Positions 8,132 through 16,186 of a stretch of DNA of 36,061 nucleotides are shown piece by piece (the stretch's first letter is position 1; the number at the start of each line of letters is the position of its first letter). The DNA is from a virus. The stretch lies in the IMG/VR virus record IMGVR_UViG_3300034759_000105, positions 1 to 36,061 of that record; one strand, written 5' to 3'. The notes under the pieces are model-generated. The model was given only the letters and a program-made list of their open reading frames with translations. It was not told the DNA's origin and made no database searches. A program made the position numbers and the translations under genes.

Positions 8132-8952
8132 TATAACCACCTCTCTCTAAATTGAAATACAACTCGAGCGCCAACACCACTGTCATCATGTTCTGTTATG
8201 ATGTTTTCTCCTATCTGCAGTTGTGGGAAATCTCCTTCCCAGTATTGCATGGAATTCTGGCCGTTTTTTCTCACAGTAAACTCCCTCGTGTCTATAATCA
8301 CCTCATCATTGGCTGTTATCTCGCCTGCATATTTCACTGATATCTCCGATATTGTAATAGTTATTCCGGTAACTGATGCTGTATTAGCAGTGCCAGGATT
8401 AGTAGTACCTACACCGGCAGCAGGCATAGTAGCCGCTGTATTGGTAGGTGCATACAGTTTTATTATCAGCGGGCAGTCAACGCCTCCGTTATTCGTTAAA
8501 CTTGTGCTGCCATCATATGGCGCGTCCCATTCTTCTTGCTTAAGTATGGCATTATACATAAAAGGATCCGCCATTTTAAACTGTACGCTAAACCTGCCTA
8601 TGCTACGTATAGAATTATATATTGTTTCTACTTCTGCTCCCTCTGAAGCCTTAACATACCGTATAAAGCCTGGCTCATCATCAAACATCAACGCACGGTA
8701 CCCTAGAAGCGGATTTATAAAGCTCGCAAACTGACGGACTATTCCCCATATAGCTTGTTTATCGCACTCTACTATACCCATCGTTAATGTGAAACTGTTA
8801 GTCCCCAGTTCAGTACCGGCATCATATATGCCATGCCGGCCTGGTATGGTTATCTCGTGTTGCCGCAAGTCAGGCAATACACGCGTCGGTCTCTCTAACA
8901 GGTATATGCCAAATTCACTACAGTGCGTGCCGTCTATGCTAAAGCCCATCAT
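8131..8952 (-). CDS. Distal tail protein (Dit, siphovirus tail family)
   Basis: This 273-residue protein fits the siphovirus Dit family: MGFSIDGTHCSEFGIYLLER, then a HEITIPGRHGIYD loop, TMGIVECDKQAIWGIVRQFASFINPLLGYRALMFDDEPG, and RFSVQFKMADPFMYN, which is a hallmark of the first domain. Dit forms the hexameric ring at the tail tip onto which the hub and receptor-binding proteins assemble. A galectin-like C-terminal domain follows (DCPLIIKLYAPTN...). The location directly after the tape measure gene is the standard one, and the start overlaps the tape measure stop (ATGA). Confidence 0.88.
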   Translation of the reverse strand: MMGFSIDGTHCSEFGIYLLERPTRVLPDLRQHEITIPGRHGIYDAGTELGTNSFTLTMGIVECDKQAIWGIVRQFASFINPLLGYRALMFDDEPGFIRYVKASEGAEVETIYNSIRSIGRFSVQFKMADPFMYNAILKQEEWDAPYDGSTSLTNNGGVDCPLIIKLYAPTNTAATMPAAGVGTTNPGTANTASVTGITITISEISVKYAGEITANDEVIIDTREFTVRKNGQNSMQYWEGDFPQLQIGENIITEHDDSGVGARVVFQFRERWL

Positions 8953-11456
8953 ACAGTTCGCCTCCCTAAAGCCCGTATAACCTTCATATTCTCATTGTAT
9001 ATAGATTGCGAAATTCTATCTATATCCTGGTCATTGCGAACTGTCAGATTTTGCACATACATAATAGGTGCAGATTGTTGATACGTCGCACCACCAACTT
9101 TTCGCATTGCATCAGCCATTAAATCACTCAATCTATCGATTGGCAGCACTGCCTCGCTACCAGCTTCACCCACACCTATTATTTGCGGCTGCGTAAATAT
9201 ACCACCGGTCTTATACCAATCTATATCAACATCTGGTACCGGAAACTTTATCCCCGCAACGCTAATCTGCTTTGAAGAAAACTTAAAATGTGGCAGAGGT
9301 ATGTGCAAGTTTTTGAATGGTGAGAGTATAGCATCCTTGACCTTTCCGAATATGGTCGAAGCCGTTTTTTTCAAACCATTCCATGCATCACTTGCGGCTG
9401 ACGTTATGCCATTCCACACGCCCGACAACAGTCCTTTAATTGTATTTATCGGCGTCATGATGGCTGTCTTTACGCCATTCCACACGCTGCTTGCCGTATT
9501 CTTTATGCCGTTCCAGACTCCCTTCAAAAATCCGGTTATGCCATTCCATACGCTTGTTGCCACATTCTTGATGGCGTTCCAAACAGCAGATAAAATGTCC
9601 TTTATCCCGTTGAATACGGTTTCGGCTACTTCTTTTATGGCATTCCAAGACTTCTGTAAAAACGCTGATACTGTATCCCAGTTCTTCCAAAGCAGGACAA
9701 TGGCAGCTATGAGACCAACGATTGCTGCCACAACCCAGGTTATGGGATTAGCCAAAAGCGCTGCCGTGAAGCTCCATGCCGATGCTATTGCCCCGCCCAT
9801 AGCCGTTACGAATGATGTTATAGCGCTCCAAGCAGTGGTAGCTAACTGGACTGCGAATCCAGATAAGGCTTTCCACGCATCAACGGCTAAATTCACAGCA
9901 AACTTTCCAACTGCCGTGGCTGCTTCTCCGACTTTGCTCCCAAAGTTACTTATGCCGTTTATAACATCTCCTGCCAGATTCTTGCCAAAGTCGAATACCG
10001 CCGTTGCACCTTCTCCTATCTTGGTTGCAAAGTTGCCGATAGCATCTTTGGCATAAAGAGCCTTGAGATATAAAGTGTCAAGCTTTTCAGGGATCCCCGC
10101 TATTCCTTTCACTATCGAGCCACCGAATTTTATTATATTTCCTGCGGCTTTGGCCATATCACCCACGCCCTTTACTACCTTGCCCACACTGGAGGCTAAT
10201 GCGCCAAGCGCCATGAGCGCAGGGCCGGTTGCTGCGGCCAATGCCCCGTATTTGATTATGTTGTCTTGCATCGATGGCGAAAGCGAATCGAATTTGCCTA
10301 CCAGGTCGGTCAGTTTCCCAATCAGCGGTGTTATCTTAGGTAAAAGCTTCTCACCTATTGTTATTCCAAGAGTTTCAACAGTCGATTTGAAGGCTTCCAT
10401 CGAACCGTTAAAGCCTTTCATCTTAGAAGCGGCGACATCCTGAGCGCCACCCGCTTTGTTAACCGCCTGACTCATGCCGTCCCATTTGTCTGCTCCATCC
10501 ACCAATACTATGTTGGCCGCCCGTATAGCGTCCGAGCCGAATATGGTTGCAAGCGCGGCGTTTCTCTGCTCATCTGACAGGCCACCTAACTGGCTTGAGA
10601 ATATCTTAACCAACTCCGGCAATGGTTTCAGCTTCCCATTCGCGTCGTACACCTCTATGCCGTACCGCTTCATGGTCTTGGCAGCTTTGTCGGTTGGGCT
10701 TATGAGGGCCATAAACATCGATTTTAAGCTCGTGCCTGCATCGCTGCCGGTCACACCTGCGTTGGCCATGAGGCTGATAGCTGTTGTGAAATCATGTATA
10801 TTCTGGCCTGCCATATTGGCCACGCTGGCTCCTGCCTGCAAGGCATATGCCATATCGGTTATCTCACCAGCACTGGCGTTTGCGCTGTTTGCAAGAAGAT
10901 CTGCCACCTGTATGGCTTTATCACCGGTCATGCCGAACGCGTTCAGCGCCTGCCCGACTATCGTCGCTGCTTCTGCGTTGTCTATCTGCGCCGCCGCTGA
11001 GAGTTGAAGCGTTGCTTTAACTGCCTTGAACGTGTCGTCTATAGAGAGCCCCGCCTTGGCCAACTCGGTCATAGCGGCCGCTGCGTCGGTGGCCGATGTG
11101 CCTGGGAGCGTTATGTCGTTACCCAGCTCTTTTGCAAGCTGGCTCATCTTCGCCATCTGCTCGCTTGTGGCTCCTGAGACCGCCTGAAAGGTGTATCCCA
11201 TACTCTCAAAGTCTCCAGCTGCTTTGACCGCCGCCACACCCGCTCCCACTATCGGCAAAGATACCGCGGCCGTCAATGTTTTTCCTGTTTTGCTTAACGC
11301 CTTGCCAGCGTTGTCAAAACCTTTGGACACAGAGCTCATGGATTTTTGGAATGAGCTGTCTATTTCGGATATCTGCTTTTGGGCCTCGGTTATGCCTTTG
11401 CGCAGGCTGTCCAGTTTCACCTCTATGCTGAACCAAATGCTGCCCATACTAGGCAT
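8949..11456 (-). CDS. Tail tape measure protein (TP901 type)
   Basis: This 835-residue protein sets tail length and is ejected with the DNA. The N-terminal 350 residues carry the TP901 core (SLPIVGAGVAAVKAAGDFESMGYTFQAVSG, NAFGMTGDKAIQVADLLANSANAS, FTTAISLMANAGVTGSDAGTSLKSM). A membrane-like segment (about 570-593, LLANPITWVVAAIVGLIAAIVLLW) precedes ten or so 11-residue repeats (599-716). The C-terminal domain ends with GEAGSEAVLPIDRLSDLMADAM, typical of this family. By the usual 0.15 nm per residue, the tail would be about 125 nm long, which is an estimate. The ATG has a GGAGGTGA site. Confidence 0.93.
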   Translation of the reverse strand: MPSMGSIWFSIEVKLDSLRKGITEAQKQISEIDSSFQKSMSSVSKGFDNAGKALSKTGKTLTAAVSLPIVGAGVAAVKAAGDFESMGYTFQAVSGATSEQMAKMSQLAKELGNDITLPGTSATDAAAAMTELAKAGLSIDDTFKAVKATLQLSAAAQIDNAEAATIVGQALNAFGMTGDKAIQVADLLANSANASAGEITDMAYALQAGASVANMAGQNIHDFTTAISLMANAGVTGSDAGTSLKSMFMALISPTDKAAKTMKRYGIEVYDANGKLKPLPELVKIFSSQLGGLSDEQRNAALATIFGSDAIRAANIVLVDGADKWDGMSQAVNKAGGAQDVAASKMKGFNGSMEAFKSTVETLGITIGEKLLPKITPLIGKLTDLVGKFDSLSPSMQDNIIKYGALAAATGPALMALGALASSVGKVVKGVGDMAKAAGNIIKFGGSIVKGIAGIPEKLDTLYLKALYAKDAIGNFATKIGEGATAVFDFGKNLAGDVINGISNFGSKVGEAATAVGKFAVNLAVDAWKALSGFAVQLATTAWSAITSFVTAMGGAIASAWSFTAALLANPITWVVAAIVGLIAAIVLLWKNWDTVSAFLQKSWNAIKEVAETVFNGIKDILSAVWNAIKNVATSVWNGITGFLKGVWNGIKNTASSVWNGVKTAIMTPINTIKGLLSGVWNGITSAASDAWNGLKKTASTIFGKVKDAILSPFKNLHIPLPHFKFSSKQISVAGIKFPVPDVDIDWYKTGGIFTQPQIIGVGEAGSEAVLPIDRLSDLMADAMRKVGGATYQQSAPIMYVQNLTVRNDQDIDRISQSIYNENMKVIRALGRRTV
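9315..9650 (-). repeat. 33-bp imperfect tandem repeats coding 11-residue WNGI units in the tape measure gene
   Basis: Successive units read WNAIKEVAETV, FNGIKDILSAV, WNAIKNVATSV, WNGITGFLKGV, WNGIKNTASSV, WNGVKTAIMTP, INTIKGLLSGV, WNGITSAASDA, WNGLKKTASTI and FGKVKDAILSP. The spacing is exactly 11 residues through the whole block. Eleven residues is about three turns of helix, the period expected for a helical rod. Confidence 0.85.
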
Positions 11457-11472
11457 CTCTTCTCACCTCCCG

Positions 11473-12019
11473 CTATAAAACGTTCTCTCCTGCCCATATG
11501 ACATTTTTACCGCCTTTCCTTTGTTTCTCCTGCTCCGCTGCCAACCACAAAGCCGCCGCCTCGTCTATCCAATATGCCTCAAGCCCTGAGAGGCCGAATA
11601 GATAAGAGGACGGCGGCCTGTGCCAGTATTGCGCTATGGTGGCTATGCGCTTGAATCCCTCACTCGCTGCGAAAGGATTGCAAATCTACAACATCCTTCA
11701 TGACATAGTTAAATATAGCAAGTTTCTGTTGTAATGTCAGCGGAGATATAGCCGCTATGTCGTCGTAAGTCGGATTCACGAGAGCCTCTCTCACCATTTC
11801 GTCCAAAAGAGGCAGTATGTCTTTTATCGCTATCTCTTCAGCCGGCTTAGCGCCGTTTTGAACAACTAACGGATTGCCTATGTTAAGTTTCAACAAGTAT
11901 GGCGTCAGGTCCAATGGTTTAACTGCCACATTGATGGTCTTGCCAGGCTTGAAACCTGGTATCTCTATGACCTCCGGCTCGGCCTGATTCCGTATTTCAT
12001 CCAACGATGTTATCTCCAT
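11473..12019 (-). CDS. Tail assembly chaperone GT, frameshift fusion of G with the T extension
   Basis: The G frame stops at 11660, but the frame shifted by +1 (or -2) is open from 11682 to the stop at 11473 and has no ATG, GTG or TTG before its middle. Its product (AASEGFKRIATIAQYWHRPP, SSYLFGLSGLEAYWIDEAAA) is typical of the T part of siphovirus tail chaperones. A likely slip is UUU to UUC in TCC TTT CGC at 11672-11674, which gives ...LQSF-AASEGF... . The predicted fusion is about 181 aa. The T part normally recruits the tape measure protein, and the tape measure gene follows at once. The direction of shift is unusual; most known cases are -1. Confidence 0.75.
11660..12019 (-). CDS. Tail assembly chaperone G
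   Basis: The 119-residue protein is acidic at its N-terminus (MEITSLDEIRNQAEPEVIEI) and contains INVAVKPLDLTPYLLKLNIGNPLV and a C-terminal helix (TLQQKLAIFNYVMKDVVDLQSFRSE). It lies between the major tail protein and the tape measure gene, the fixed place of the G/GT chaperone pair that coats the tape measure protein during tail assembly. The assignment rests mainly on position and on the overlapping T reading frame. The ATG has a GAGGTGATG site. Confidence 0.75.
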   Translation of the reverse strand: MEITSLDEIRNQAEPEVIEIPGFKPGKTINVAVKPLDLTPYLLKLNIGNPLVVQNGAKPAEEIAIKDILPLLDEMVREALVNPTYDDIAAISPLTLQQKLAIFNYVMKDVVDLQSFRSE

Positions 12020-12034
12020 GTCGTCATCACCTCA

Positions 12035-12637
12035 TTACTGCAATTCCTGTGGCAGTTCGTCTACTATCTCTTTTTTGTAAACGCCACCAGTGACATTTGG
12101 ATTCTCCTGTGCCCACACGTTCAGCTCCGGAGTTGCCCACTCTGTATCAGAATGCGTCACATCGCCAACCGTACCTTTGCAGTATTTGAATGCATATTTC
12201 ACATATCCTTCTACCACGCCGTGAGAGTTGTAACTGCGCACGTAAACATCTGCTCGGAATACCGGCTTGTTCTGCTGCTCTTCTATGGTTGGCATTTCCC
12301 AGCCAACTATCTCAGGATTTTCTGGATCTGTATCATCTTCTATCAGCGTTCCGCCCATGATGAGTTCGAGGGCCTGCGCATCGAACCGCGCATCGGTTAG
12401 TGTCAGGTTGACTCCAACAACCGTATCGTCGTCCCTGACATAAGCTAGCAGCCTGTCTCCGCCTCTAAGCTCTCCGGCTTCGCCTTCGATAATCTCATTC
12501 TCTACGCTGATCTCCTGCGCAGTCTTTATGCCATAAGAGGTTGGCGCTGCCATCTCGCTCCCGTCTTTGTTGATAGGTGTGATGACCATGCCCACGACTC
12601 CGCGCAGGTAGCCTTTCTTAATTTGCGTTGCTGGCAT
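12035..12637 (-). CDS. Major tail (tube) protein
   Basis: This 200-residue protein is rich in beta strands and Gly/Glu (KKGYLRGVVGMVITPINKDG, VENEIIEGEAGELRGGDRLLAYV, VGVNLTLTDARFDAQALELIMGG). The GVNLTLTDARFDAQALELI segment is characteristic of Firmicute siphovirus tube proteins. It polymerises into the hexameric tail tube. It directly precedes the chaperone genes. Its start overlaps the end of a 55-aa gene by 20 nt, and its AAGGAGGTAAA site lies in that gene's last codons. Confidence 0.8.
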   Translation of the reverse strand: MPATQIKKGYLRGVVGMVITPINKDGSEMAAPTSYGIKTAQEISVENEIIEGEAGELRGGDRLLAYVRDDDTVVGVNLTLTDARFDAQALELIMGGTLIEDDTDPENPEIVGWEMPTIEEQQNKPVFRADVYVRSYNSHGVVEGYVKYAFKYCKGTVGDVTHSDTEWATPELNVWAQENPNVTGGVYKKEIVDELPQELQ

Positions 12638-12785
12638 TTGGTTTTACCTCCTTCTCTTGTTCTACATAGCCAAGCTTCTTTAACGCCTGCACGGCTTTGG
12701 CAGGCATATCGGGTATTTCCCTGTCATTTTCCAGCTTATACGATTGTCCATCAAACCGTATGATTTTTTTAACCGTCGCTTTCAT
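12618..12785 (-). CDS. Small phage protein, 55 aa, before the major tail protein
   Basis: An ATG at 12785 with an AAAGGAG site 8 nt upstream opens a 55-codon frame: MKATVKKIIRFDGQSYKLEN, then DREIPDMPAKAVQALKKLG and a Lys/Glu tail. It overlaps the tail terminator gene by 17 nt and the major tail gene by 20 nt, tightly packed as real phage genes are. Basic N-terminal strands followed by a PAKAVQALKKLGYV helix resemble small phage proteins often found at this place. Their role is unknown to me. Confidence 0.7.
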   Translation of the reverse strand: MKATVKKIIRFDGQSYKLENDREIPDMPAKAVQALKKLGYVEQEKEVKPNASNAN

Positions 12786-13179
12786 GGCTTCGGCTCCTTT
12801 CCATTATTATCGCTGCCTCAAAATTCACCAGCCTTGCTATCAGCTTGCGCTCATCCTCTGTGTAATCTATGCCCCCTGCTACCCATCTGATATAATATCT
12901 ATTACCGTCGACATCCTGCAACTCAACATCGTTCAAGGCCGCTACCACATCACGCTCGATCGCATCCAAGGCTTTGTAACTCGTCATGTCATTGTATACA
13001 CGGACCTCTACCGGCTGGGTCCCGGCATACCATATGGCTGTGCTTCTCTGCTGCGAGGCCATCTTAACCGTTGCATATGGAGGTGCCGCATTGTGCGGAG
13101 CCAGGAAAGCCTCATATATCCGGCCACCTAATCCTGGAACTGCTTTGAGTTTCTTTATGATAGCATCCCTCAGCATCAT
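12769..13179 (-). CDS. Tail terminator/neck protein, probable
   Basis: I take the ATG at 13179 (136 aa), which overlaps the previous stop as ATGA. The N-terminus (MMLRDAIIKKLKAVPGLGGRIYEAFLAP) and the core (AAPPYATVKMASQQRSTAIWYAGTQPVEVRVYN, ALDAIERDVVAALND) fit the helix-sheet plan of siphovirus tail terminator/neck proteins. These cap the tail tube and join it to the head. The position between the HK97 gp10-like gene and the major tail protein supports this. The family is not certain from sequence alone. Confidence 0.6.
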   Translation of the reverse strand: MMLRDAIIKKLKAVPGLGGRIYEAFLAPHNAAPPYATVKMASQQRSTAIWYAGTQPVEVRVYNDMTSYKALDAIERDVVAALNDVELQDVDGNRYYIRWVAGGIDYTEDERKLIARLVNFEAAIIMERSRSHESDG

Positions 13180-13508
13180 GACCACAGCCTTTCATATGCT
13201 TTATAAACAGCGTTTCTGTTTTTGTCTGCCGTGGGTTTCAATATGGCATACTTGCCATCGTTAGCTAACTCCAGATACACTCCGTAATCAACCGAATGAC
13301 TTACCGTTATCGTTATATTGTCATCGTCAATTGCACTTGACCCCTTCAATCCCTTTCTCGCATTGCCAGTCCGGTCCTGCCATGGTGCATCCTGCTTCAT
13401 TTCTTTTTCAAGCATGCCGGCCAAATCCTGGCCCAATGCTAAAGACGCCGCTATTAGCCTGTCAATATGCCCGTCTATGTTTTTATTTACCTTTTCACTG
13501 CCTGGCAT
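13176..13508 (-). CDS. HK97 gp10-like head-tail protein
   Basis: This 110-residue protein has the HK97-gp10 family layout: an N-terminal helix with ALGQDLAGMLEKEMKQDAPWQDRTGNARKGL, then ITVSHSVDYGVYLELANDGKYAIL. The APWxDRTGNAR motif and the VxYGxYLE strand are diagnostic for the family. It acts in the neck, at tail completion or attachment. The start overlaps the previous stop as TAATG. Confidence 0.85.
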   Translation of the reverse strand: MPGSEKVNKNIDGHIDRLIAASLALGQDLAGMLEKEMKQDAPWQDRTGNARKGLKGSSAIDDDNITITVSHSVDYGVYLELANDGKYAILKPTADKNRNAVYKAYERLWS

Positions 13509-13885
13509 TACATCACCGCCTCCACTTCTGCGTGTTTCGCGTACAGCTCTCCATGATACAATCTTGGTTTGACACTAACTATCCGGTATTTTGTACCATT
13601 TACGGCAAAAGTGTCCTCAACATCGCTGCCGGCCTTTATATCGGCTTCGGGCAATACTATCAGCAGCCAATCAGCCGCCATAAGAGCTCCAGCCTCATTT
13701 CTGTAAACCGCCGGTTTTGTGCCGGCAGGGACAAGGCGGCCGAGAAATGATGGAAGATCAGTCTCAACTTTGTTCCGGCCGCCATTTTCATCTTGTATAT
13801 ATTCGGTCCTGTGAACCTGAATAATGGTAGGATTTTGCGCTATGAGGCTCTCTGTTCCGTATCGCAGCGTTTCCAGCACACCCAT
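13508..13885 (-). CDS. Head completion / stopper protein, probable
   Basis: The ATG at 13885 (125 aa) overlaps the previous stop as TGATG and is preferred to a GTG one codon earlier. The sequence is beta-rich: IIQVHRTEYIQDENGGRNKVET, FLGRLVPAGTKPAV, DVEDTFAVNGTKYRIVSVKPRLYHG. This pattern of a DTF..NGTKYRIVSVKP strand pair is typical of SPP1 gp16-type stopper proteins, which close the head channel below the portal ring. Assignment is by pattern and by gene order. Confidence 0.65.
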   Translation of the reverse strand: MGVLETLRYGTESLIAQNPTIIQVHRTEYIQDENGGRNKVETDLPSFLGRLVPAGTKPAVYRNEAGALMAADWLLIVLPEADIKAGSDVEDTFAVNGTKYRIVSVKPRLYHGELYAKHAEVEAVM

Positions 13886-14253
13886 CACTCACCACCCGTT
13901 CCCAGCACATCCGGCGCGTCAAAGCCCATGACCCTTGAGCGCCCGCCAATTTTGGAGCGTTTGCTGTACATATCAGCCATGCGCAGGCAGTGGTCCTCAT
14001 ACTCCTGCAGCGAAACAAATTTTAGCCGTTCATCGCCAGCCGTGCTTTCCTCGAGCCCGCCACGTTCACTCATGGCCCTGGCCGCTTTTCTAAACCAAGC
14101 CTCCGATGCTGCGACATATATGTCAACAGCGTCAGATAAGATATTATCAAGCTCTACATCTGTAAACCGTGTATCTGCATCTGTACCACCAGCAGGTATC
14201 GTTTCGTCTATTAATAACCTTAGCTTATTTCTCAATTCACCGATAGGCATCAT
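13885..14253 (-). CDS. Head-tail connector (adaptor) protein
   Basis: The ATG at 14253 gives 122 aa with a GGGTGG site. A GTG at 14265 would place the ribosome site too near the capsid stop. The N-terminus (MPIGELRNKLRLLIDETIPA) and FTDVELDNILSDAVDIYVAASEAWFRKAARAMSE are the helical adaptor pattern (HK97 gp6/SPP1 gp15-like). These proteins bind beneath the portal. It follows the capsid gene directly, as expected. Confidence 0.7.
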   Translation of the reverse strand: MMPIGELRNKLRLLIDETIPAGGTDADTRFTDVELDNILSDAVDIYVAASEAWFRKAARAMSERGGLEESTAGDERLKFVSLQEYEDHCLRMADMYSKRSKIGGRSRVMGFDAPDVLGTGGE

Positions 14254-14271
14254 TACAATCGCCACCCATCA

Positions 14272-15327
14272 TTAAGATTCAGATGGCAAGGTGACTTCTT
14301 CCACAGCATCCGCCGGAGATGCATAAACGCCCCGCATGGCATACGCCGCTATGGGCGCTCTGGTCAGTCTGGTTATATCAGGGCTGCCAGTCTCTATGGT
14401 CAAATCCTGCTTTATCAGCTCTATAAAATACCGGCTCGGGTCTATGAGGTACGCTTTATTGGCAGGGACACCACCATATGCGTATGTCTTATCCCCTACA
14501 GTGACACTCCAGCCATCATAAAATATGAGCGTGGTTATCTGCGACAATGCACTGTACTCGGTACCATTCACCACCATTCTGGAAAGAGCGTCCGTTATAT
14601 CCATCTGATTGGCCGAGCTGGCCAACAGCACAGTGGGCTTTCTGACCGCTCCTGTCACATTGTTCTTATCCTGCGCTGCATGTTTCAGGCCGTTGCGGAT
14701 AGTCGCCCTGATTTTCTCAAGATATGTCAACCCCGATGTTGTTACCGCTGCCGTTTTGTTCTTGGCTGCATATGTGTAATTCACAATAGGAGACAGATGT
14801 ATATGGTTTAGCAGCGCATTGTAAGCTTCGCCTATTGCCTGGTTAAACTGATCCAGTCTCCATGTTTCGTCGAACGCGTCGGTTTCAACAGTATAACCGT
14901 CAAACCCGGTGGCATAAACAACAATAGGCACACCGTCACCAGTAGCCATCATGCGGCTGCCAAACTTGACCTCTTCTCCTTCCAGATGTTCCAGGAATAC
15001 CGCTCTCGCCTGGCTAAACTCAGCAATCGGCACCAGCCTTGGGAACCGGGGGTTGCTTATCCTTCGATATATCGGCGTATAAAGCAACGGTACCTGCTCG
15101 CGTCCAAAGTCAACATCGAGAGACACTTTTTGAAGTATCCCGTCCAGCCCTTCAGGAGATGTCAGCATTTCGCCGACCGGCCTGTTAAGCTGCATCAGCT
15201 CCATTTCGCCGTTAGCCATTTTCTTTGCAACAGTCTTTTTTTGTCCATTCAACTCATATGTTAGAGTATCCGTCACCGTCTGTTTCCTCCGCTCTTCAAG
15301 CGCGGTTTTAGTATCCAATATCCTCAT
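14272..15327 (-). CDS. Major capsid protein
   Basis: This 351-residue protein lies between the decoration protein and the first connector, the standard place of the major capsid gene. It begins with a helical, charged arm (LDTKTALEERRKQTVTDTL). The core includes DFGREQVPLLYTPIYRRISNPRFPR, an alpha-beta peripheral domain (IHLSPIVNYTYAAKNK) and the closing TRLTRAPIAAYAMRGVYASPADA. I infer an HK97 fold. It has no in-built protease domain; the separate protease/scaffold gene is two genes upstream. An AGGAGG site lies 9 nt before the ATG. Confidence 0.8.
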   Translation of the reverse strand: MRILDTKTALEERRKQTVTDTLTYELNGQKKTVAKKMANGEMELMQLNRPVGEMLTSPEGLDGILQKVSLDVDFGREQVPLLYTPIYRRISNPRFPRLVPIAEFSQARAVFLEHLEGEEVKFGSRMMATGDGVPIVVYATGFDGYTVETDAFDETWRLDQFNQAIGEAYNALLNHIHLSPIVNYTYAAKNKTAAVTTSGLTYLEKIRATIRNGLKHAAQDKNNVTGAVRKPTVLLASSANQMDITDALSRMVVNGTEYSALSQITTLIFYDGWSVTVGDKTYAYGGVPANKAYLIDPSRYFIELIKQDLTIETGSPDITRLTRAPIAAYAMRGVYASPADAVEEVTLPSES

Positions 15328-15345
15328 CTTTCATTACCTCCTCAT

Positions 15346-15675
15346 TTATACCTGCGGCGCCAGTATAAAGCTGAATACACCATTCGCATCGCTGGCCTGC
15401 GTTGCTATTCCTACCATCCTGTCAGTATTCGTTGTGGTGAACAAGCCGCTTGCCACGTTAAAATAGACTTTATCGCCCACAGCAAAAGCCGTTCCTGTCC
15501 CAACTTGGTTGGTTTCATATTCGGCCTGCTCTATGTCGAGCACCGCTTCTTCGCCCGCTGCAGCTGAATTCAGCACCAACCCGAAGAACCCGTCCACTTC
15601 AGCGAAAGTATCTTTGGTCAGCGCTGCTGCCGCTGTGACTTTCACGCTTTTGCCAAATGAAATTTTTCTAGCCAT
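15346..15675 (-). CDS. Capsid decoration protein, DUF2190-like
   Basis: The 109 residues are small, Ala/Val/Gly-rich and beta-stranded (SVKVTAAAALTKDTFAEVDGFFGLVLNSAAAGEEAVLDIE, AVGDKVYFNVASGLFT, VGIATQASDANGVFSFIL). This is the pattern of DUF2190 proteins, which trimerise on the outside of capsids as cement. Its position between the scaffold and capsid genes is the usual one. The start has a strong AGGAGGTAAAGATAA site. Confidence 0.85.
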   Translation of the reverse strand: MARKISFGKSVKVTAAAALTKDTFAEVDGFFGLVLNSAAAGEEAVLDIEQAEYETNQVGTGTAFAVGDKVYFNVASGLFTTTNTDRMVGIATQASDANGVFSFILAPQV

Positions 15676-15688
15676 TTATCTTTACCTC

Positions 15689-16186
15689 CTATATCCTTGC
15701 TTTGACTATCGCCATGCCGTGATTGGCTTGCTTGCCAGTCATAGGATTTATAATATCCTGCTTGAATACGACTTCCATAGCCTGCTTTATGTCATCCTGG
15801 GCCAGTATCTCACCGATGGCCTTTTTAATATCCTCTTCCTTGGCATCATCCGGCACATTTAGAAGCCGCTTTATAATCGGCCTGGCCGCTTCAACCGCCA
15901 CCATTTCACCTATGACTTTGTCTATCATATTATCCCTCTGTGCCCTCGCTGCCGCCAGCTGCATGTCTCTTGCAGCTTTAACGGCCTTGTTCAGGTCATC
16001 TATGCTGTTTACGCCGAATAATGTTTCCATTTCGCCCACGGCTTTCACAGCCGCCTGCATTTTGCTCCACGCATCATTGTCAGCGTCTTTTGCCACAGCG
16101 TCCAATGACCAGCCCATCTCGCCTATAACCTGCTTTGGCGTCACCGCCATACCTTTCAATGCATTTAATATCTCCTGTAAAGTCAT
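15689..16186 (-). CDS. Nested scaffold protein from an internal start in the protease gene
   Basis: Inside the protease gene, an ATG at 16186 (codon 315, MTLQEILNALKGMAVTPKQV) is preceded by a perfect AGGAGGTGGGAAG ribosome site, coded there as ITGGGK. The 165-aa product is the helical scaffold part alone. This is the lambda C/Nu3 arrangement, in which a nested gene supplies extra scaffold over protease. The strength of the internal site is seen directly; use in the cell is inferred. Confidence 0.65.
   Translation of the reverse strand: MTLQEILNALKGMAVTPKQVIGEMGWSLDAVAKDADNDAWSKMQAAVKAVGEMETLFGVNSIDDLNKAVKAARDMQLAAARAQRDNMIDKVIGEMVAVEAARPIIKRLLNVPDDAKEEDIKKAIGEILAQDDIKQAMEVVFKQDIINPMTGKQANHGMAIVKARI

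Noticed and set aside
9301-10056. Long plus-strand ORF opposite the tape measure gene
   Set aside because: Its low-complexity, repetitive product (AFQT, MPFHT, AVFxPF) is the mirror image of the WNGI repeats. It has no ribosome site and no family resemblance.
13793-14275. Plus-strand ORFs opposite head and connector genes
   Set aside because: They are shadows of well-supported minus-strand genes. The compositions are unlike proteins (Ser-rich, no domains), and gene order on the minus strand is complete without them.
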